Below, in pieces: positions 44,341 to 53,190 of a DNA stretch of 64,000 nucleotides. The notes beneath the pieces are model-generated. The model was not told the origin of the DNA. It ran no database searches and worked only from the letters and a program-made list of their open reading frames with translations. The translations under genes were made by a program, and so were the position numbers. Source of the DNA: Paenarthrobacter ureafaciens (GTDB lineage Bacteria > Actinomycetota > Actinomycetes > Actinomycetales > Micrococcaceae); the NCBI RefSeq assembly GCF_004028095.1, contig NZ_SBHM01000001.1, positions 13,070 to 77,069 of the forward strand, read 5' to 3'. The first letter of the stretch is position 1, and every line of letters starts with the position of its first letter.

Positions 44341-44370
44341 ATGTTCCAACAAGCACTAACGGAGATTCAC

Positions 44371-45504
44371 ATGGAACCCATTCGAGTCGGCATCATCGGC
44401 GTCGGAAACGTCCTCAACCAGTACCTTGACAAGATCGGCGTCCACCCCGACGTCGCCGTCGTGGCACTCGCGGACGTGAACGCCGAGGCGGTCAGGAAGC
44501 GCGCTGCCGAATACGATGTCCCCAAGGCCCTCACTCCCGACGAGTTGCTGGCCGATGAGGAGGTGGAACTTGTCCTCAACCTCACGCCGCCCAAGCTTCA
44601 TGCGCCCGTCACGCTCCAAGCGATCGCGGCCGGCAAGCACGTCCTCTCCGAGAAACCCTTCGCAACGTCCCTTGAGGAAGCAAAACAGATCCTGGCTGCA
44701 GCACGGGAAGCCGGGGTCAAGGTGGGTTCCGCACCCACCACGTTCCTGGGCTCCGGGATGCAGACCAGCCGCAAGCTGATCGACGACGGCTGGATCGGCA
44801 CGCCGGTGGCAGCCTTCGCGTCCTTCGCCTGCCGCGGCTACGAGCACTGGCACCCGAACGTCGACCCCTTCTACAGCCCCGGAGCCGGCCCCATGCTGGA
44901 CATCGGACCGTACCTGATCACCAACCTGGTGAACTTCTTCGGCCCTGTGTCGCGCGTCTCCGCGACCACGCCGCGTTCGTCCGGGACGCGTCCCCGTCCG
45001 GGCAAGGAAGAGGAAGTCATCCGGATCCAGACCCCGACCCACGTCACGGGAACCATTGACTTCGAGTCCGGCGCTGCCGCCACCGTGATCGTCAGCTGGG
45101 ACATCTGGAACCACAACCTGCCGCATCTGGAGGTCTACGGCACCGGCGGCTCGCTGGCAGCGCCGAACCCGGACCACTTCTCCGGGGCTCCCGTGCTGCG
45201 CCGCGGCGAGCCGGGGGATCTCGCGCTGGACATGACGCCTCCCGGCGGTGGTGACTGGCGCGAAACGCCCATCACCCACCGTGACGATGCCTACCGCGGC
45301 ATCGGGCTGGCAGAATTCGGCTACGCCATCCGCAACGGCGTGGAACCCCGGACGGGCGGCGACTTCGCCTACCACGTCCTGGAAGTGCTCTTGGCCTTTG
45401 AAGCCTCCTCGGAGCAGGGCAAGCACATAGATATCGAGAGCACCTGCGTGCGGCCCCGGCCGCTGCCCTCGGTTGGCCCGCAGGAGCCCTACCGGTTCGA
45501 CTAG
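44371..45504 (+). CDS. Gfo/Idh/MocA-family oxidoreductase
   Basis: 377 residues. The N-terminal Rossmann segment IRVGIIGVGNVLNQYLDKI (GxGxxx variant) and catalytic-lysine motif HVLSEKPFATSLEEAK are present, and the C-terminal GFO_IDH_MocA domain contains PMLDIGPYLITNLVNFFGPV, typical of glycosyl or sugar dehydrogenases. It oxidises a hydroxyl of a sugar or cyclitol with NAD(P). GGAG precedes the ATG. It stands alone between a hairpin (44314) and a strong terminator (45512), so it may be separately expressed. Confidence 0.88.
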   Translation: MEPIRVGIIGVGNVLNQYLDKIGVHPDVAVVALADVNAEAVRKRAAEYDVPKALTPDELLADEEVELVLNLTPPKLHAPVTLQAIAAGKHVLSEKPFATSLEEAKQILAAAREAGVKVGSAPTTFLGSGMQTSRKLIDDGWIGTPVAAFASFACRGYEHWHPNVDPFYSPGAGPMLDIGPYLITNLVNFFGPVSRVSATTPRSSGTRPRPGKEEEVIRIQTPTHVTGTIDFESGAAATVIVSWDIWNHNLPHLEVYGTGGSLAAPNPDHFSGAPVLRRGEPGDLALDMTPPGGGDWRETPITHRDDAYRGIGLAEFGYAIRNGVEPRTGGDFAYHVLEVLLAFEASSEQGKHIDIESTCVRPRPLPSVGPQEPYRFD

Positions 45505-45511
45505 AGGCCAG

Positions 45512-45564
45512 GCAAAACAGCGGCCGTCGGCGGTACTCGCGTGCCGCCGTCGACCGCTGTTTTG
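45512..45564 (+). terminator. Long terminator hairpin
   Basis: A 24-bp near-perfect stem, GCAAAACAGCGG... paired with ...CCGCTGTTTTGC, six-base loop, T-rich 3' arm; 7 bases after the stop of the Gfo/Idh/MocA gene. The A-rich 5' arm makes it potentially bidirectional. Confidence 0.85.
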
Positions 45565-45588
45565 CGTGTCCGGGGCAGTAGGGGGCTG

Positions 45589-45605
45589 CGTCCCAAAGTG
45601 GGACA
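45589..45605. promoter_or_regulatory. 17-bp operator before the iolD-like gene
   Basis: CGTCCCAAAGTGGGACA: perfect inner repeat GTCCCA-AAG-TGGGAC, 86 bases before the ATG. Member of the family also seen at 50490, 54158, 56856 and 63075. Confidence 0.7.
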
Positions 45606-45690
45606 CAACGTTGCTTTCCCGCAGTGAAAACCTGAGGTTCGGGCGAATCGGTTTGCAAATGCCGACGCACCTACGAATTTAGGAGAACGC

Positions 45691-47652
45691 ATGACTACCA
45701 CAGCCGCTGCTGACATCGGCACAGACGTCAAGACCGCAGCCGACAAAAAGGCCGTCCGCCGCCGCACCGTCGCACAAGCAATCGTTGAGTATTTGCAGGT
45801 CCAGTACAGCGAACTGGACGGTGAGAAGCGCCGACTGGTTCCCGGCATGTACGGCATCTTCGGCCACGGCAACTCCGTCGGCCTGGCCCAGGGCATCGAC
45901 GAATACGGTTCCGACTTCACCTACTATCAGGCCAAGAACGAACAGTCCGCAGTTCACGCAGCCATCGGCTTTGCCAAGGCGTCCAACCGTGCCGCCACGC
46001 TGGCTTGCACGGCCTCCGCCGGCCCTGGTTCCACCAACATGGTCACCGGTGCTGCAACCGCCACGACCAACCGCCTCCCGGTGCTGTTGTTCCCCGCGGA
46101 CATCATCAACAACCGCTTCGGCGATCCCGTGCTGCAGCAGATCGAGCACCCGGTGGAGCGCGATGTCTCCGCCAACGACTGCTTCCGTCCGGTCAGCCGC
46201 TACTTTGACCGGATCACCCACCCGGCCCAGCTGCTGTCCACCCTTCCGGAGGCCATGCGCGTCCTTACCGACCCGGTGGAAGCCGGTGCGGTCGTAGTAT
46301 GCCTGCCGCAGGACATCCAGGGTGCCGAGTTCGACTTCCCGGAGACCTTCTTCACCCCCCGCGTCTGGCACATTCGCCGGCGCCCGGCAGTTGAGGACGA
46401 ACTTCGTGACGCCGCCGGGATCATCCGTAACGCCCGGCGTCCGCTGCTGATCGCCGGTGGTGGAGTCCGCTACTCCAAAGCACAGGAAGAACTGGCGCGT
46501 TTCAGCGCCGAATTCGGCATCCCTGTCTCGGAAACGTACGCCGGTAAGGGCAGCGGCCCCGTCACCGACTTGAACCTTGGTGCGCTGGGCGTGACCGGCA
46601 CAGTGGGTGCCAACGAGATCGCCGACGCCGCGGACGTCGTGATTACGGTGGGTTCGCGCCTGCAGGACTTCATCACGGCCTCGCACTCCCTCTTCCAGAA
46701 CCCTGACGTGAAATTCGTCAACCTCAACGTTGGTGCGTTCGACGCCCACAAGATGGGATCATTCCCCGTCATCGGTGATGCCAGGCTGAACCTCGCGGCC
46801 CTCCGGGAACGCCTTTCCGCCGTCGGCTATTCAACATCGGCGGGATTCAGGAGCGACATTGCCGATGCACGCAAGGCCACGCTGGAAGTGCGCAACCACG
46901 ACCTGGAGGCCTTCCCGGGCGAGAAGATGAGCCAGGCGCAGGTCATCGACGCCTTGAACAGGACCACCACGGGCGAGGACGCGCTGATCCTGGGCTCCGG
47001 TGGCGTGGTGGAGGGCATCCACAAAGCCTGGGATCCTTCAAACGGCACCGAAATCCACTTCGAATACGCCAACTCCTGCATGGGCCATGAGATACCCGCA
47101 GGACTGGGCTACCGAATCGCCCGCGACGGCGAGCCCGGTGAGGTCTATGTCCTCATCGGTGACGGCACGTACTTCATGCAGCCCACTGAACTGGTAACCG
47201 CAGTGCAGGAGCGCCAGAAGATCATCACGATCGTGGTCGACAACCGTGGCCACCAATGCATCTGGCCGCTTCAGGTCGCCAAGGGCGGCCCGGGCCGTGA
47301 ATTCGGTACGCAGTACAAGGAGCGCAACGCCGGGTCCGGACGCCTTGACGGGCCGGTCCTGGAGTTCGACATCGCTGCCAACGCGGCCAGCATGGGCTGC
47401 GCCGCGTGGTCAACAACCACCATCGAGGAGTTTGAGGGCGCCCTCGCCGAGGCCCGTGCCGCTGAGGGGCCCGCCGTGATCGTCGCCCACGTCGAGCAGT
47501 ACCGGTACCTGTCCGGCAACGGCGCTTTCTGGGACGTCGGAGTGCCGATGACCTCCCAGCGCCCGGGCAGCCAGGAAGGTACCGCCAAGCACCTCGAAGG
47601 CCGCGCCCGCCAGCGCTACTACGCTGCCACCACCGCACCCGAACCGCGCTAG
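45691..47652 (+). CDS. iolD: IolD-like ThDP-dependent decyclizing hydrolase
   Basis: 653 residues. It has the ThDP-activating Glu in YYQAKNEQSAVHAAIGFAKA (near residue 83), ASAGPGSTNMVTGAATATTNRLPVLLFPADIINNR, PVLQQIEHP, and the ThDP-Mg motif IGDGTYF...DNRGHQ near 491. The layout and length match 3D-(3,5/4)-trihydroxycyclohexane-1,2-dione hydrolase of the inositol pathway. The rest of that pathway (IolE, IolB, IolC, IolJ) is not in the window, so the physiological ring substrate may be a relative of the inositol intermediate. GGAG precedes the ATG, and a 17-bp operator lies upstream. Confidence 0.85.
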   Translation: MTTTAAADIGTDVKTAADKKAVRRRTVAQAIVEYLQVQYSELDGEKRRLVPGMYGIFGHGNSVGLAQGIDEYGSDFTYYQAKNEQSAVHAAIGFAKASNRAATLACTASAGPGSTNMVTGAATATTNRLPVLLFPADIINNRFGDPVLQQIEHPVERDVSANDCFRPVSRYFDRITHPAQLLSTLPEAMRVLTDPVEAGAVVVCLPQDIQGAEFDFPETFFTPRVWHIRRRPAVEDELRDAAGIIRNARRPLLIAGGGVRYSKAQEELARFSAEFGIPVSETYAGKGSGPVTDLNLGALGVTGTVGANEIADAADVVITVGSRLQDFITASHSLFQNPDVKFVNLNVGAFDAHKMGSFPVIGDARLNLAALRERLSAVGYSTSAGFRSDIADARKATLEVRNHDLEAFPGEKMSQAQVIDALNRTTTGEDALILGSGGVVEGIHKAWDPSNGTEIHFEYANSCMGHEIPAGLGYRIARDGEPGEVYVLIGDGTYFMQPTELVTAVQERQKIITIVVDNRGHQCIWPLQVAKGGPGREFGTQYKERNAGSGRLDGPVLEFDIAANAASMGCAAWSTTTIEEFEGALAEARAAEGPAVIVAHVEQYRYLSGNGAFWDVGVPMTSQRPGSQEGTAKHLEGRARQRYYAATTAPEPR

Positions 47653-47659
47653 GCACATC

Positions 47660-47701
47660 GGGCGGGACCGCTCCATCGGCGGTCCCGCCCGCTTGTTTTT
47701 C
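47660..47701 (+). terminator. Terminator after the iolD-like gene
   Basis: Stem GGGCGGGACCG / CGGTCCCGCCC, 9-base loop, then GCTTGTTTTT. A textbook intrinsic terminator. Confidence 0.92.
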
Positions 47702-47739
47702 GATAACAGTCCCCACTTCCTGACCAAGGAGCATTCACT

Positions 47740-49095
47740 ATGAGCTCATTTGCCGTTATTGATCCGGCTACCGGAACCATTCATGCCGAGTACCCCGCGG
47801 CCACCGACGCAGAGGTCGAGGCAGGACTCGGCGCAGCACAGAAGACATACCAGGAGTGGTCCCGGACCACGACCGTGGCCGAGCGCGCTGTCTTGGCCAA
47901 GCGCCTCGCGGACCTGTTTGTTGAGCGCAAGGACAAACTGGCCGCCATCATCAACCGTGAGATGGGCAAGCCGTTGCAGCAGGCCGTGGGGGAAGCCGAG
48001 TTTTCCGGTTCCATCGCAGCTGCCTTCGCCGAGCACGCGGAAGAGTGGCTCGCGGACGAGGAACTGGAGGTGGCGGATGGACTGAGGACCTTCTTCCGCT
48101 ATCAGGGCCTCGGCGTGATCCTGGGCATCATGCCGTGGAACTACCCCTACTACCAAGTGGCACGGTTCGCGATCCCCAACATCATCCTTGGCAACACGGT
48201 GATCGTCCGCCACGCCAGCCAGTGCCCGGAGTCGGCGTTGGCGTTGGCGGAACTCTTCCGCGACGCAGGTTTTCCCGAGGGTGCCTACGTCAACCTGTTC
48301 GCCACCCACCAGCAGATTTCCACCATGATCGCGGACGACCGCGTACAGGGTGTCTCGCTGACCGGTTCGGAGCAAGTGGGTGCGATCGTGGCGGAGCAGG
48401 CCGGACGTGCCCTGAAGAAATGCGTCCTGGAGCTTGGCGGCGCCGACGTGTTCCTGGTGCTCGATACCGATGACGTGGACCTTGCAGTGAAGAAGGCCGT
48501 GATGGGCCGCATGGGCAACACGGGCCAATCGTGCAACGGTTCCAAGAGGATCGTGGTGCTGGAAAAGTACTTTGACGAGTTCGCCGGGAAGTTCAAGGCT
48601 GCCATCGCCGGCCAGTCCTACGAGAACGGCGACTTCGGCCCGATGTCCTCAGATTCGGCCACCAAGTTCCTGGCTTCCCAGGTACAGGGTGCGTTGGACC
48701 AGGGCGCCGAAATCCTTGTGGGCAACAATGAGCCCCAAGGCAACGTCTTCACTCCGACGGTGATTACCAACATCACCCCGTCCATGGACGTTTACAGCGA
48801 GGAGCTGTTTGGTCCGGTCGCCCAGTTGTACAAGGTCAGCAGCGACGAGGAAGCAATCAAGCTCGCGAACTCCTCGCCGTACGGCCTGGGTTCGGTGGTG
48901 ATCTGCGACGACGTCGAGCGCGCCGAGCGCGTCGGCAACCAGCTCGACGTCGGCATGGTCTTCGTCGGTGCCTACGACCTCAGCGGTGCGGACGTGCCAT
49001 TCGGCGGCGTCAAGAAGTCCGGCTACGGCCGCGAACTTGGCAAGGTGGGCATGTTGGAGTTCGCCAACAAGAAGCTGTTCCGCTTCGCGAAGTAG
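47740..49095 (+). CDS. Succinate-semialdehyde-type NAD(P)-dependent aldehyde dehydrogenase
   Basis: 451 residues. The general base Glu231 is in LELGGADVFLVLDTDDVD, nucleophile Cys265 in NTGQSCNGSKRI, and ILGIMPWNYPYYQV and PFGGVKKSGYGRELGK are present. The short length and GQSCNGSKR motif match the GabD1/YneI-type succinate semialdehyde dehydrogenases. AAGGAG precedes the ATG. It might oxidise a semialdehyde formed by IolD-type ring opening or by the aminotransferase. A terminator upstream suggests partial uncoupling from iolD, and another follows it. Confidence 0.88.
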   Translation: MSSFAVIDPATGTIHAEYPAATDAEVEAGLGAAQKTYQEWSRTTTVAERAVLAKRLADLFVERKDKLAAIINREMGKPLQQAVGEAEFSGSIAAAFAEHAEEWLADEELEVADGLRTFFRYQGLGVILGIMPWNYPYYQVARFAIPNIILGNTVIVRHASQCPESALALAELFRDAGFPEGAYVNLFATHQQISTMIADDRVQGVSLTGSEQVGAIVAEQAGRALKKCVLELGGADVFLVLDTDDVDLAVKKAVMGRMGNTGQSCNGSKRIVVLEKYFDEFAGKFKAAIAGQSYENGDFGPMSSDSATKFLASQVQGALDQGAEILVGNNEPQGNVFTPTVITNITPSMDVYSEELFGPVAQLYKVSSDEEAIKLANSSPYGLGSVVICDDVERAERVGNQLDVGMVFVGAYDLSGADVPFGGVKKSGYGRELGKVGMLEFANKKLFRFAK

Positions 49096-49126
49096 GTCCT
49101 GGGAGTGTAGTTTTCAACGCAGCAGA

Positions 49127-49162
49127 AGGAGGCCGGATCATTGCGATCCGGCCTCCTCCTTT
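49127..49162 (+). terminator. Terminator between convergent genes
   Basis: Stem AGGAGGCCGGATC / GATCCGGCCTCCT with a short loop, followed by CCTTT; 32 bases after the aldehyde dehydrogenase stop. Three TTCCTTCTTTG-like units follow before the convergent gene end. Confidence 0.85.
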
Positions 49163-49207
49163 GTCCAGGTTTCCTTCTTTGTCCCCGATTCCTTCTTTGC
49201 CCGGGAC

Positions 49208-50392
49208 TCAGGCTCCGTACGTGGTCTGCCCGGACACTTCCGGGATGTCCACCCAGCCGCCGGAACCGGCGCTCTGCAGGGAGGCATCAACGAGTTCCGA
49301 AACGGACCAGCCGTCGGCGGCGGAGGGGCCGAGCTGCTTGCCTTCGGCCACGGAACGCAGGAACAGCGCGGCCTCGATGGTCTTGAGGTCGTTGAATCCG
49401 ATGCCGGGGCCGGGTCCTGGCTGGAAGCGGCCGAATTCTCCGTAGGACGGCGGGGTCATGATGGTGCGGTATCCGCTGCGGTCCGTGGCGAGTTCAAGCT
49501 GGTTCATTCGTTCGAAGTTCCAGCGCAGCGAGCCTTCCGAGCCGTACACCTCGATGATGTATTCGGCGTGCGGGCCAATGGCTACGCGGGTGGATTCGAA
49601 CATACCGATCGCGCCGCCTTCAAAACGGGCCAACATCGCCGTGTAGTCCTCGTTCTCCACTTCACGGGTGACGTCCGATGCCTGGCCCATGTCGAAGGAG
49701 TTGGAGGACTTGCCTGCGGGCAGTGGACGGTCCTTGATGAAAGTTTCGGTGACCGCGTTGAGCGAGGTGATCCGGCCAACCAGGAACTGTGCAAGGTCGA
49801 AGCCATGGCTCAGGACGTCGCCAAGGACTCCCGAACCGGCGCGTGCCTGCTCGTAACGCCATGTGAAGACCTGCGTCGGGTCGGAGGCATAGCCCGTGAG
49901 GAGGCGGATCTGCACGTTGGTGATCCGGCCCAGAGCGCCGGACCGGATGAGCCGACGGGCTTCCGCGACAGCCGGTGCGTGCCGGTAGTTGAAGCCCACG
50001 GAGGTGATCAGCCCTGCAGCTTCGGCGCCCTGGGCTATTTCGCGGGATTCCCGGGCACTGCGGCCCATGGGCTTTTCGATCCAGAAGTGCTTGCCGGCCT
50101 CGATGGTTGCCATGGCGATTTCGTGGTGCAGGAAGTTGGGGGAGCAGATCGAGACAACGTCGACGTCCGGGTTCTCGAGTACTTTGCGGTAGTCGGTGGC
50201 CGTTTCCTTATAGCCGAGTGCGTCCTCGGCGTGGTGGCGACCGGCGTCGTCGGGGTCTGCGGCGATCACCAGCTCGGGGTGGCGCGGCAGTTCAGGGAAG
50301 AACTGCTTCGTAGCGAGGTAGGCGCGCGAGTGCAGACGCCCCATCCACCCCACCGAGATGAGGCCAACGCCAATGCGGTTCTGGTCTTCCAA
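49208..50392 (-). CDS. Gfo/Idh/MocA-family dehydrogenase (levoglucosan-dehydrogenase-like layout)
   Basis: 394 residues, starting at TTG 50392 eight bases after AAGGAG; homologues begin here. Motifs: IGVGLISVGWMGRLHSRAYL, EKPMGRSARESREIA, GVLGDVLSHGFDLAQFLVG, and C-terminal ADGWSVSELVDASLQSAGSGGWVDIP. Length and the MGRLHSRAY / GALGDI-like blocks resemble the Gfo/Idh/MocA sugar dehydrogenases of Arthrobacter, including levoglucosan 3-dehydrogenase as I remember it, but substrate is not assigned. It is divergent from the SDR-dehydratase operon with a perfect 17-bp operator between. Confidence 0.87.
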   Translation of the reverse strand: MEDQNRIGVGLISVGWMGRLHSRAYLATKQFFPELPRHPELVIAADPDDAGRHHAEDALGYKETATDYRKVLENPDVDVVSICSPNFLHHEIAMATIEAGKHFWIEKPMGRSARESREIAQGAEAAGLITSVGFNYRHAPAVAEARRLIRSGALGRITNVQIRLLTGYASDPTQVFTWRYEQARAGSGVLGDVLSHGFDLAQFLVGRITSLNAVTETFIKDRPLPAGKSSNSFDMGQASDVTREVENEDYTAMLARFEGGAIGMFESTRVAIGPHAEYIIEVYGSEGSLRWNFERMNQLELATDRSGYRTIMTPPSYGEFGRFQPGPGPGIGFNDLKTIEAALFLRSVAEGKQLGPSAADGWSVSELVDASLQSAGSGGWVDIPEVSGQTTYGA

Positions 50393-50489
50393 AGTGGACT
50401 CCTTAGTTTGTGCCGCTTTCCGGCGGTGCTGTGCCGCGCAGAAAGACGGCATCTGCCCATCAGCCTAGGAACCCACGGAGGGTGCTCTG

Positions 50490-50506
50490 TGTCTCAATCT
50501 GAGACA
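50490..50506. promoter_or_regulatory. 17-bp operator in the Gfo/SDR divergent region
   Basis: TGTCTCAATCTGAGACA, a perfect 7+3+7 inverted repeat, about 100 bases before the leftward start and 74 before the SDR start. Confidence 0.75.
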
Positions 50507-50579
50507 TCCGGGGCCGGGGCGGGGCTGTTTGAGTAGAACGTACTAGTCCCGCAACGCCAACCAAGAGGAGCCGTCGACG

Positions 50580-51347
50580 ATGATGCACCGCAGCCCGTGG
50601 AAACGGACGGAACCCTTGCGGGTGATCGTCACAGGAGCGACGTCCGGCGTCGGAGCAGCGACCGCGAAACTGTTCGCTGCCCGTGGTGCCCGGGTAGCGC
50701 TGCTGGGCCGCCGCCCGGGGGAGCTGCGGCGCGTTGCGGGAGAGCTCGACGGCGGTGCGCACCACGTGGTTGCCGACGTCGCCAGTGCAGAATCGGCCCG
50801 GAACGGCGTCCGGGGAGCCATTCACGCCCTCGGCGGGCTGGACGTGGCAGTCAACGCTGCGGGGGTTGCCGGCTACGCGGCCCTTGAGGACCTGGACGAG
50901 GACCGCTGGCGTGAGGTGCTGGACACCAACCTTTCCGGCACCTTCTACGTCGCGCGGGAAGCGGGCCTCCACATGCGCAGGTCCGGGGGAGGGGCGATTG
51001 TCAACGTTGCCTCTGACCTCGCAACCATGGGCGTTGCAGGACTGGCCCACTACTGCGCCGCGAAGGCCGGCGTCGTGGGGCTCACGAAGGCGCTGGCCCT
51101 TGAGTTGGCGCCCTCTGTCCGTGTCAACGCCGTCTGCCCCGGGCCGATCGACACGCCCATGCTGCGCACCGGCCTGGACGCCGCGCCGGACCCGGTTCTG
51201 GCCCTGCGGCAGAAGGAAAGCGCCGTCCCGCTCAGCCGGCTAGCGGAGCCGGAAGAAGTGGCGGCGGCCATCTTTTTCCTCGCCGTCGAGGGCACGTTCG
51301 CCACTGGTACCAGCATGGCGTTCGACGGCGGCACTTCGGCCGCTTAG
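50580..51347 (+). CDS. Short-chain dehydrogenase/reductase
   Basis: 255 residues: cofactor motif VTGATSGVGAATAKLF, NAAG in the form NAAGVAGYAALEDL, catalytic Ser in NVASDLATMG and YCAAKAG, C-terminal TGTSMAFDGGTSAA. GAGGAG precedes ATG 50580. It lies 53 bases upstream of the IlvD/Edd dehydratase. In non-phosphorylative sugar-acid routes an SDR oxidises the 2-keto-3-deoxy acid to the 2,4-diketo acid cleaved by an FAH-family hydrolase, which would fit the gene at 39487; this is inference. Confidence 0.88.
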   Translation: MMHRSPWKRTEPLRVIVTGATSGVGAATAKLFAARGARVALLGRRPGELRRVAGELDGGAHHVVADVASAESARNGVRGAIHALGGLDVAVNAAGVAGYAALEDLDEDRWREVLDTNLSGTFYVAREAGLHMRRSGGGAIVNVASDLATMGVAGLAHYCAAKAGVVGLTKALALELAPSVRVNAVCPGPIDTPMLRTGLDAAPDPVLALRQKESAVPLSRLAEPEEVAAAIFFLAVEGTFATGTSMAFDGGTSAA

Positions 51348-51400
51348 AAGCTTCACCCGACACCTCATCAAGACAAACAAGCCAAGGAGCTTTGAAGGTT

Positions 51401-53158
51401 ATGTCCGATTCGAAGTACAACGATCTCCGCAGCGCACGCTGGTTTGCGCCGCACGACCTCACCGGATTCGTGCACCGCACCGCCATCCAGGCCGAAGGCT
51501 TCTCGCGCTTCGCCATTAAGGACCGGCCGGTCATTGGCATTGCCAACTCCTGGTCGGAGCTGGTCAACTGCAACATCCACTTCAAGCTGCTTGCCGAGGC
51601 CGTGAAGCGTGGCGTCCTGATGGCCGGTGGTTTGCCGCTGGAGTTTCCCACCATCTCCTTGGGCGAGAGCCTGATGAAGCCCTCGGCCATGCAGTTCCGC
51701 AACCTGATGGCCATGGACGTCGAGGAATCCATCCGTGCCTACCCGCTCGACGCGATCGTGCTGTTGGGCGGCTGTGACAAGACCGTCCCCGCGCAGCTCA
51801 TGGGAGCCGCCAGCGCAGACATACCCACCATCATGCTGACCGGCGGCCCCCAGGAGCCCGCCCACTTCCGGGGCAAGCAATTGGGTGTCGGGACGGACAC
51901 CTGGAAGTACGCCGATGAACTGCGGGCAGGAAAGATCACCGAGGCCGACTTCGACGAACTCGAGTCCGCCGCCAAGCCCTCCGCCGGGCACTGCAGCGAA
52001 ATGGGCACGGCCTCCACCATGACGTCCCTCGTTGAGGCCTTGGGCATGTGCCTCCCGGGCAGTGCGTCCATCCCCGCCGTCGACGCCCGGCGCGGGCAAG
52101 CCGCTGAAGCCACTGGCCGCAGGGCCGTTGAAATGGCCCTGTCAGGTCCGAAGCCCAGCGAGATCCTGACCAAGGAAGCGTTTGATAACGCCATCACGTT
52201 GCTGATGGCCGTAGGTGGCTCCACCAATGCCGTGGTTCACCTTTTGGCACTTGCCCGCAGGGTGGGTTACGACCTTCAGCTGGACCGGTTCCACGAGATT
52301 TCGCAGCGCACTCCGCGGATCGCCAACGTCCGCCCGTCCGGTGAATACCTCGTGAAACAGCTCTTCGAGGTCGGCGGCATCCCCACGGTACTGAAGGCCC
52401 TGGATCCGCTGTTGCACCGGGATGCCTTGACCGTCACGGGCGAACCCCTCGCAAAGGGCTACGAATCGGCACCTGAGCCGGACGGCGTCGTCGTGAGCAC
52501 GCTTGAGGCGCCGTTCGATGCATCCGGTGGCATCGCCGTCGTTCGCGGCTCGCTGGCCCCGAACGGTGCGGTGATCAAGCGCAGCGCAGCCTCCAAGGAC
52601 CTGCTGCAGCACAAGGGTTCGGCCATAGTTTTCGAGGACATCTACGACCTTGGCCGCAGGATTGACGATCCGGACCTGGACATCACGGAGGACTCGGTCC
52701 TGGTGCTCCGCAACAGCGGCCCGGTGGGTGCGCCCGGAATGCCGGAATGGGGCATGCTGCCCATTCCGCAAAAGCTGCTGCGCAAGGGTGTCCGGGACAT
52801 CGTGCGGATCTCCGATGCCCGCATGAGCGGTACCGCGTTCGGCACCACGGTGCTGCATGTGTCCCCTGAAGCTGCCGTGGGCGGTCCGTTGGCCATTGTC
52901 CGGGACGGCGATCCGATCGTGCTGGACGTCGAAAACCAGCGCCTGGACCTCGACCTCCCCCAGGAGGAGATTGAAGCCCGGCTCGCTGACCTCAAGCTTC
53001 CGCAGCCCAAGTATCGCCGCGGCTACGGCCGACTGTTCATTGACCACGTCAACCAGGCTCACGAGGGCTGCGACTTCGATTTCCTCAAGGGCCTCCCTGA
53101 TGAGGAACCGCAGCGCCTGCCGTATGGCCTGATGAGCGGCTGGCAGGGCGGCTGGTGA
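51401..53158 (+). CDS. IlvD/Edd-family sugar-acid dehydratase
   Basis: 585 residues. Three cysteines placed to bind the Fe-S cluster: Cys57 in LVNCNIHF, Cys125 in GGCDKTVPAQ, Cys198 in AGHCSEMGTASTM. MSGTAFGTTVLHVSPEAAVGGPLAIVRDGD near the C-terminus is the family signature. The ending FLKGLPDEEPQRLPYGLMSGWQGGW is typical of the L-arabinonate/D-xylonate dehydratase branch rather than IlvD of valine synthesis. It would convert an aldonate to the 2-keto-3-deoxy acid. The ATG at 51401 is 11 bases after AAGGAG. Confidence 0.88.
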   Translation: MSDSKYNDLRSARWFAPHDLTGFVHRTAIQAEGFSRFAIKDRPVIGIANSWSELVNCNIHFKLLAEAVKRGVLMAGGLPLEFPTISLGESLMKPSAMQFRNLMAMDVEESIRAYPLDAIVLLGGCDKTVPAQLMGAASADIPTIMLTGGPQEPAHFRGKQLGVGTDTWKYADELRAGKITEADFDELESAAKPSAGHCSEMGTASTMTSLVEALGMCLPGSASIPAVDARRGQAAEATGRRAVEMALSGPKPSEILTKEAFDNAITLLMAVGGSTNAVVHLLALARRVGYDLQLDRFHEISQRTPRIANVRPSGEYLVKQLFEVGGIPTVLKALDPLLHRDALTVTGEPLAKGYESAPEPDGVVVSTLEAPFDASGGIAVVRGSLAPNGAVIKRSAASKDLLQHKGSAIVFEDIYDLGRRIDDPDLDITEDSVLVLRNSGPVGAPGMPEWGMLPIPQKLLRKGVRDIVRISDARMSGTAFGTTVLHVSPEAAVGGPLAIVRDGDPIVLDVENQRLDLDLPQEEIEARLADLKLPQPKYRRGYGRLFIDHVNQAHEGCDFDFLKGLPDEEPQRLPYGLMSGWQGGW

Positions 53159-53190
53159 GAAGCCGCGACGAGGAAGGGCAGGGAACGGGC

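Noticed and set aside
45512..45564. Long inverted repeat considered as a miniature transposable element
   Set aside because: It sits directly after a stop codon, has a six-base loop and no target duplication, so a terminator is the simpler reading.
44356..45606. A 416-codon minus-strand frame opposite the Gfo/Idh/MocA gene
   Set aside because: Shadow of the real gene on the other strand; no recognisable domain or ribosome site.
48968..50536. A 522-codon plus-strand frame over the Gfo/Idh/MocA gene at 49208-50392
   Set aside because: It begins inside the aldehyde dehydrogenase, crosses a strong terminator and is antisense to a conserved dehydrogenase.
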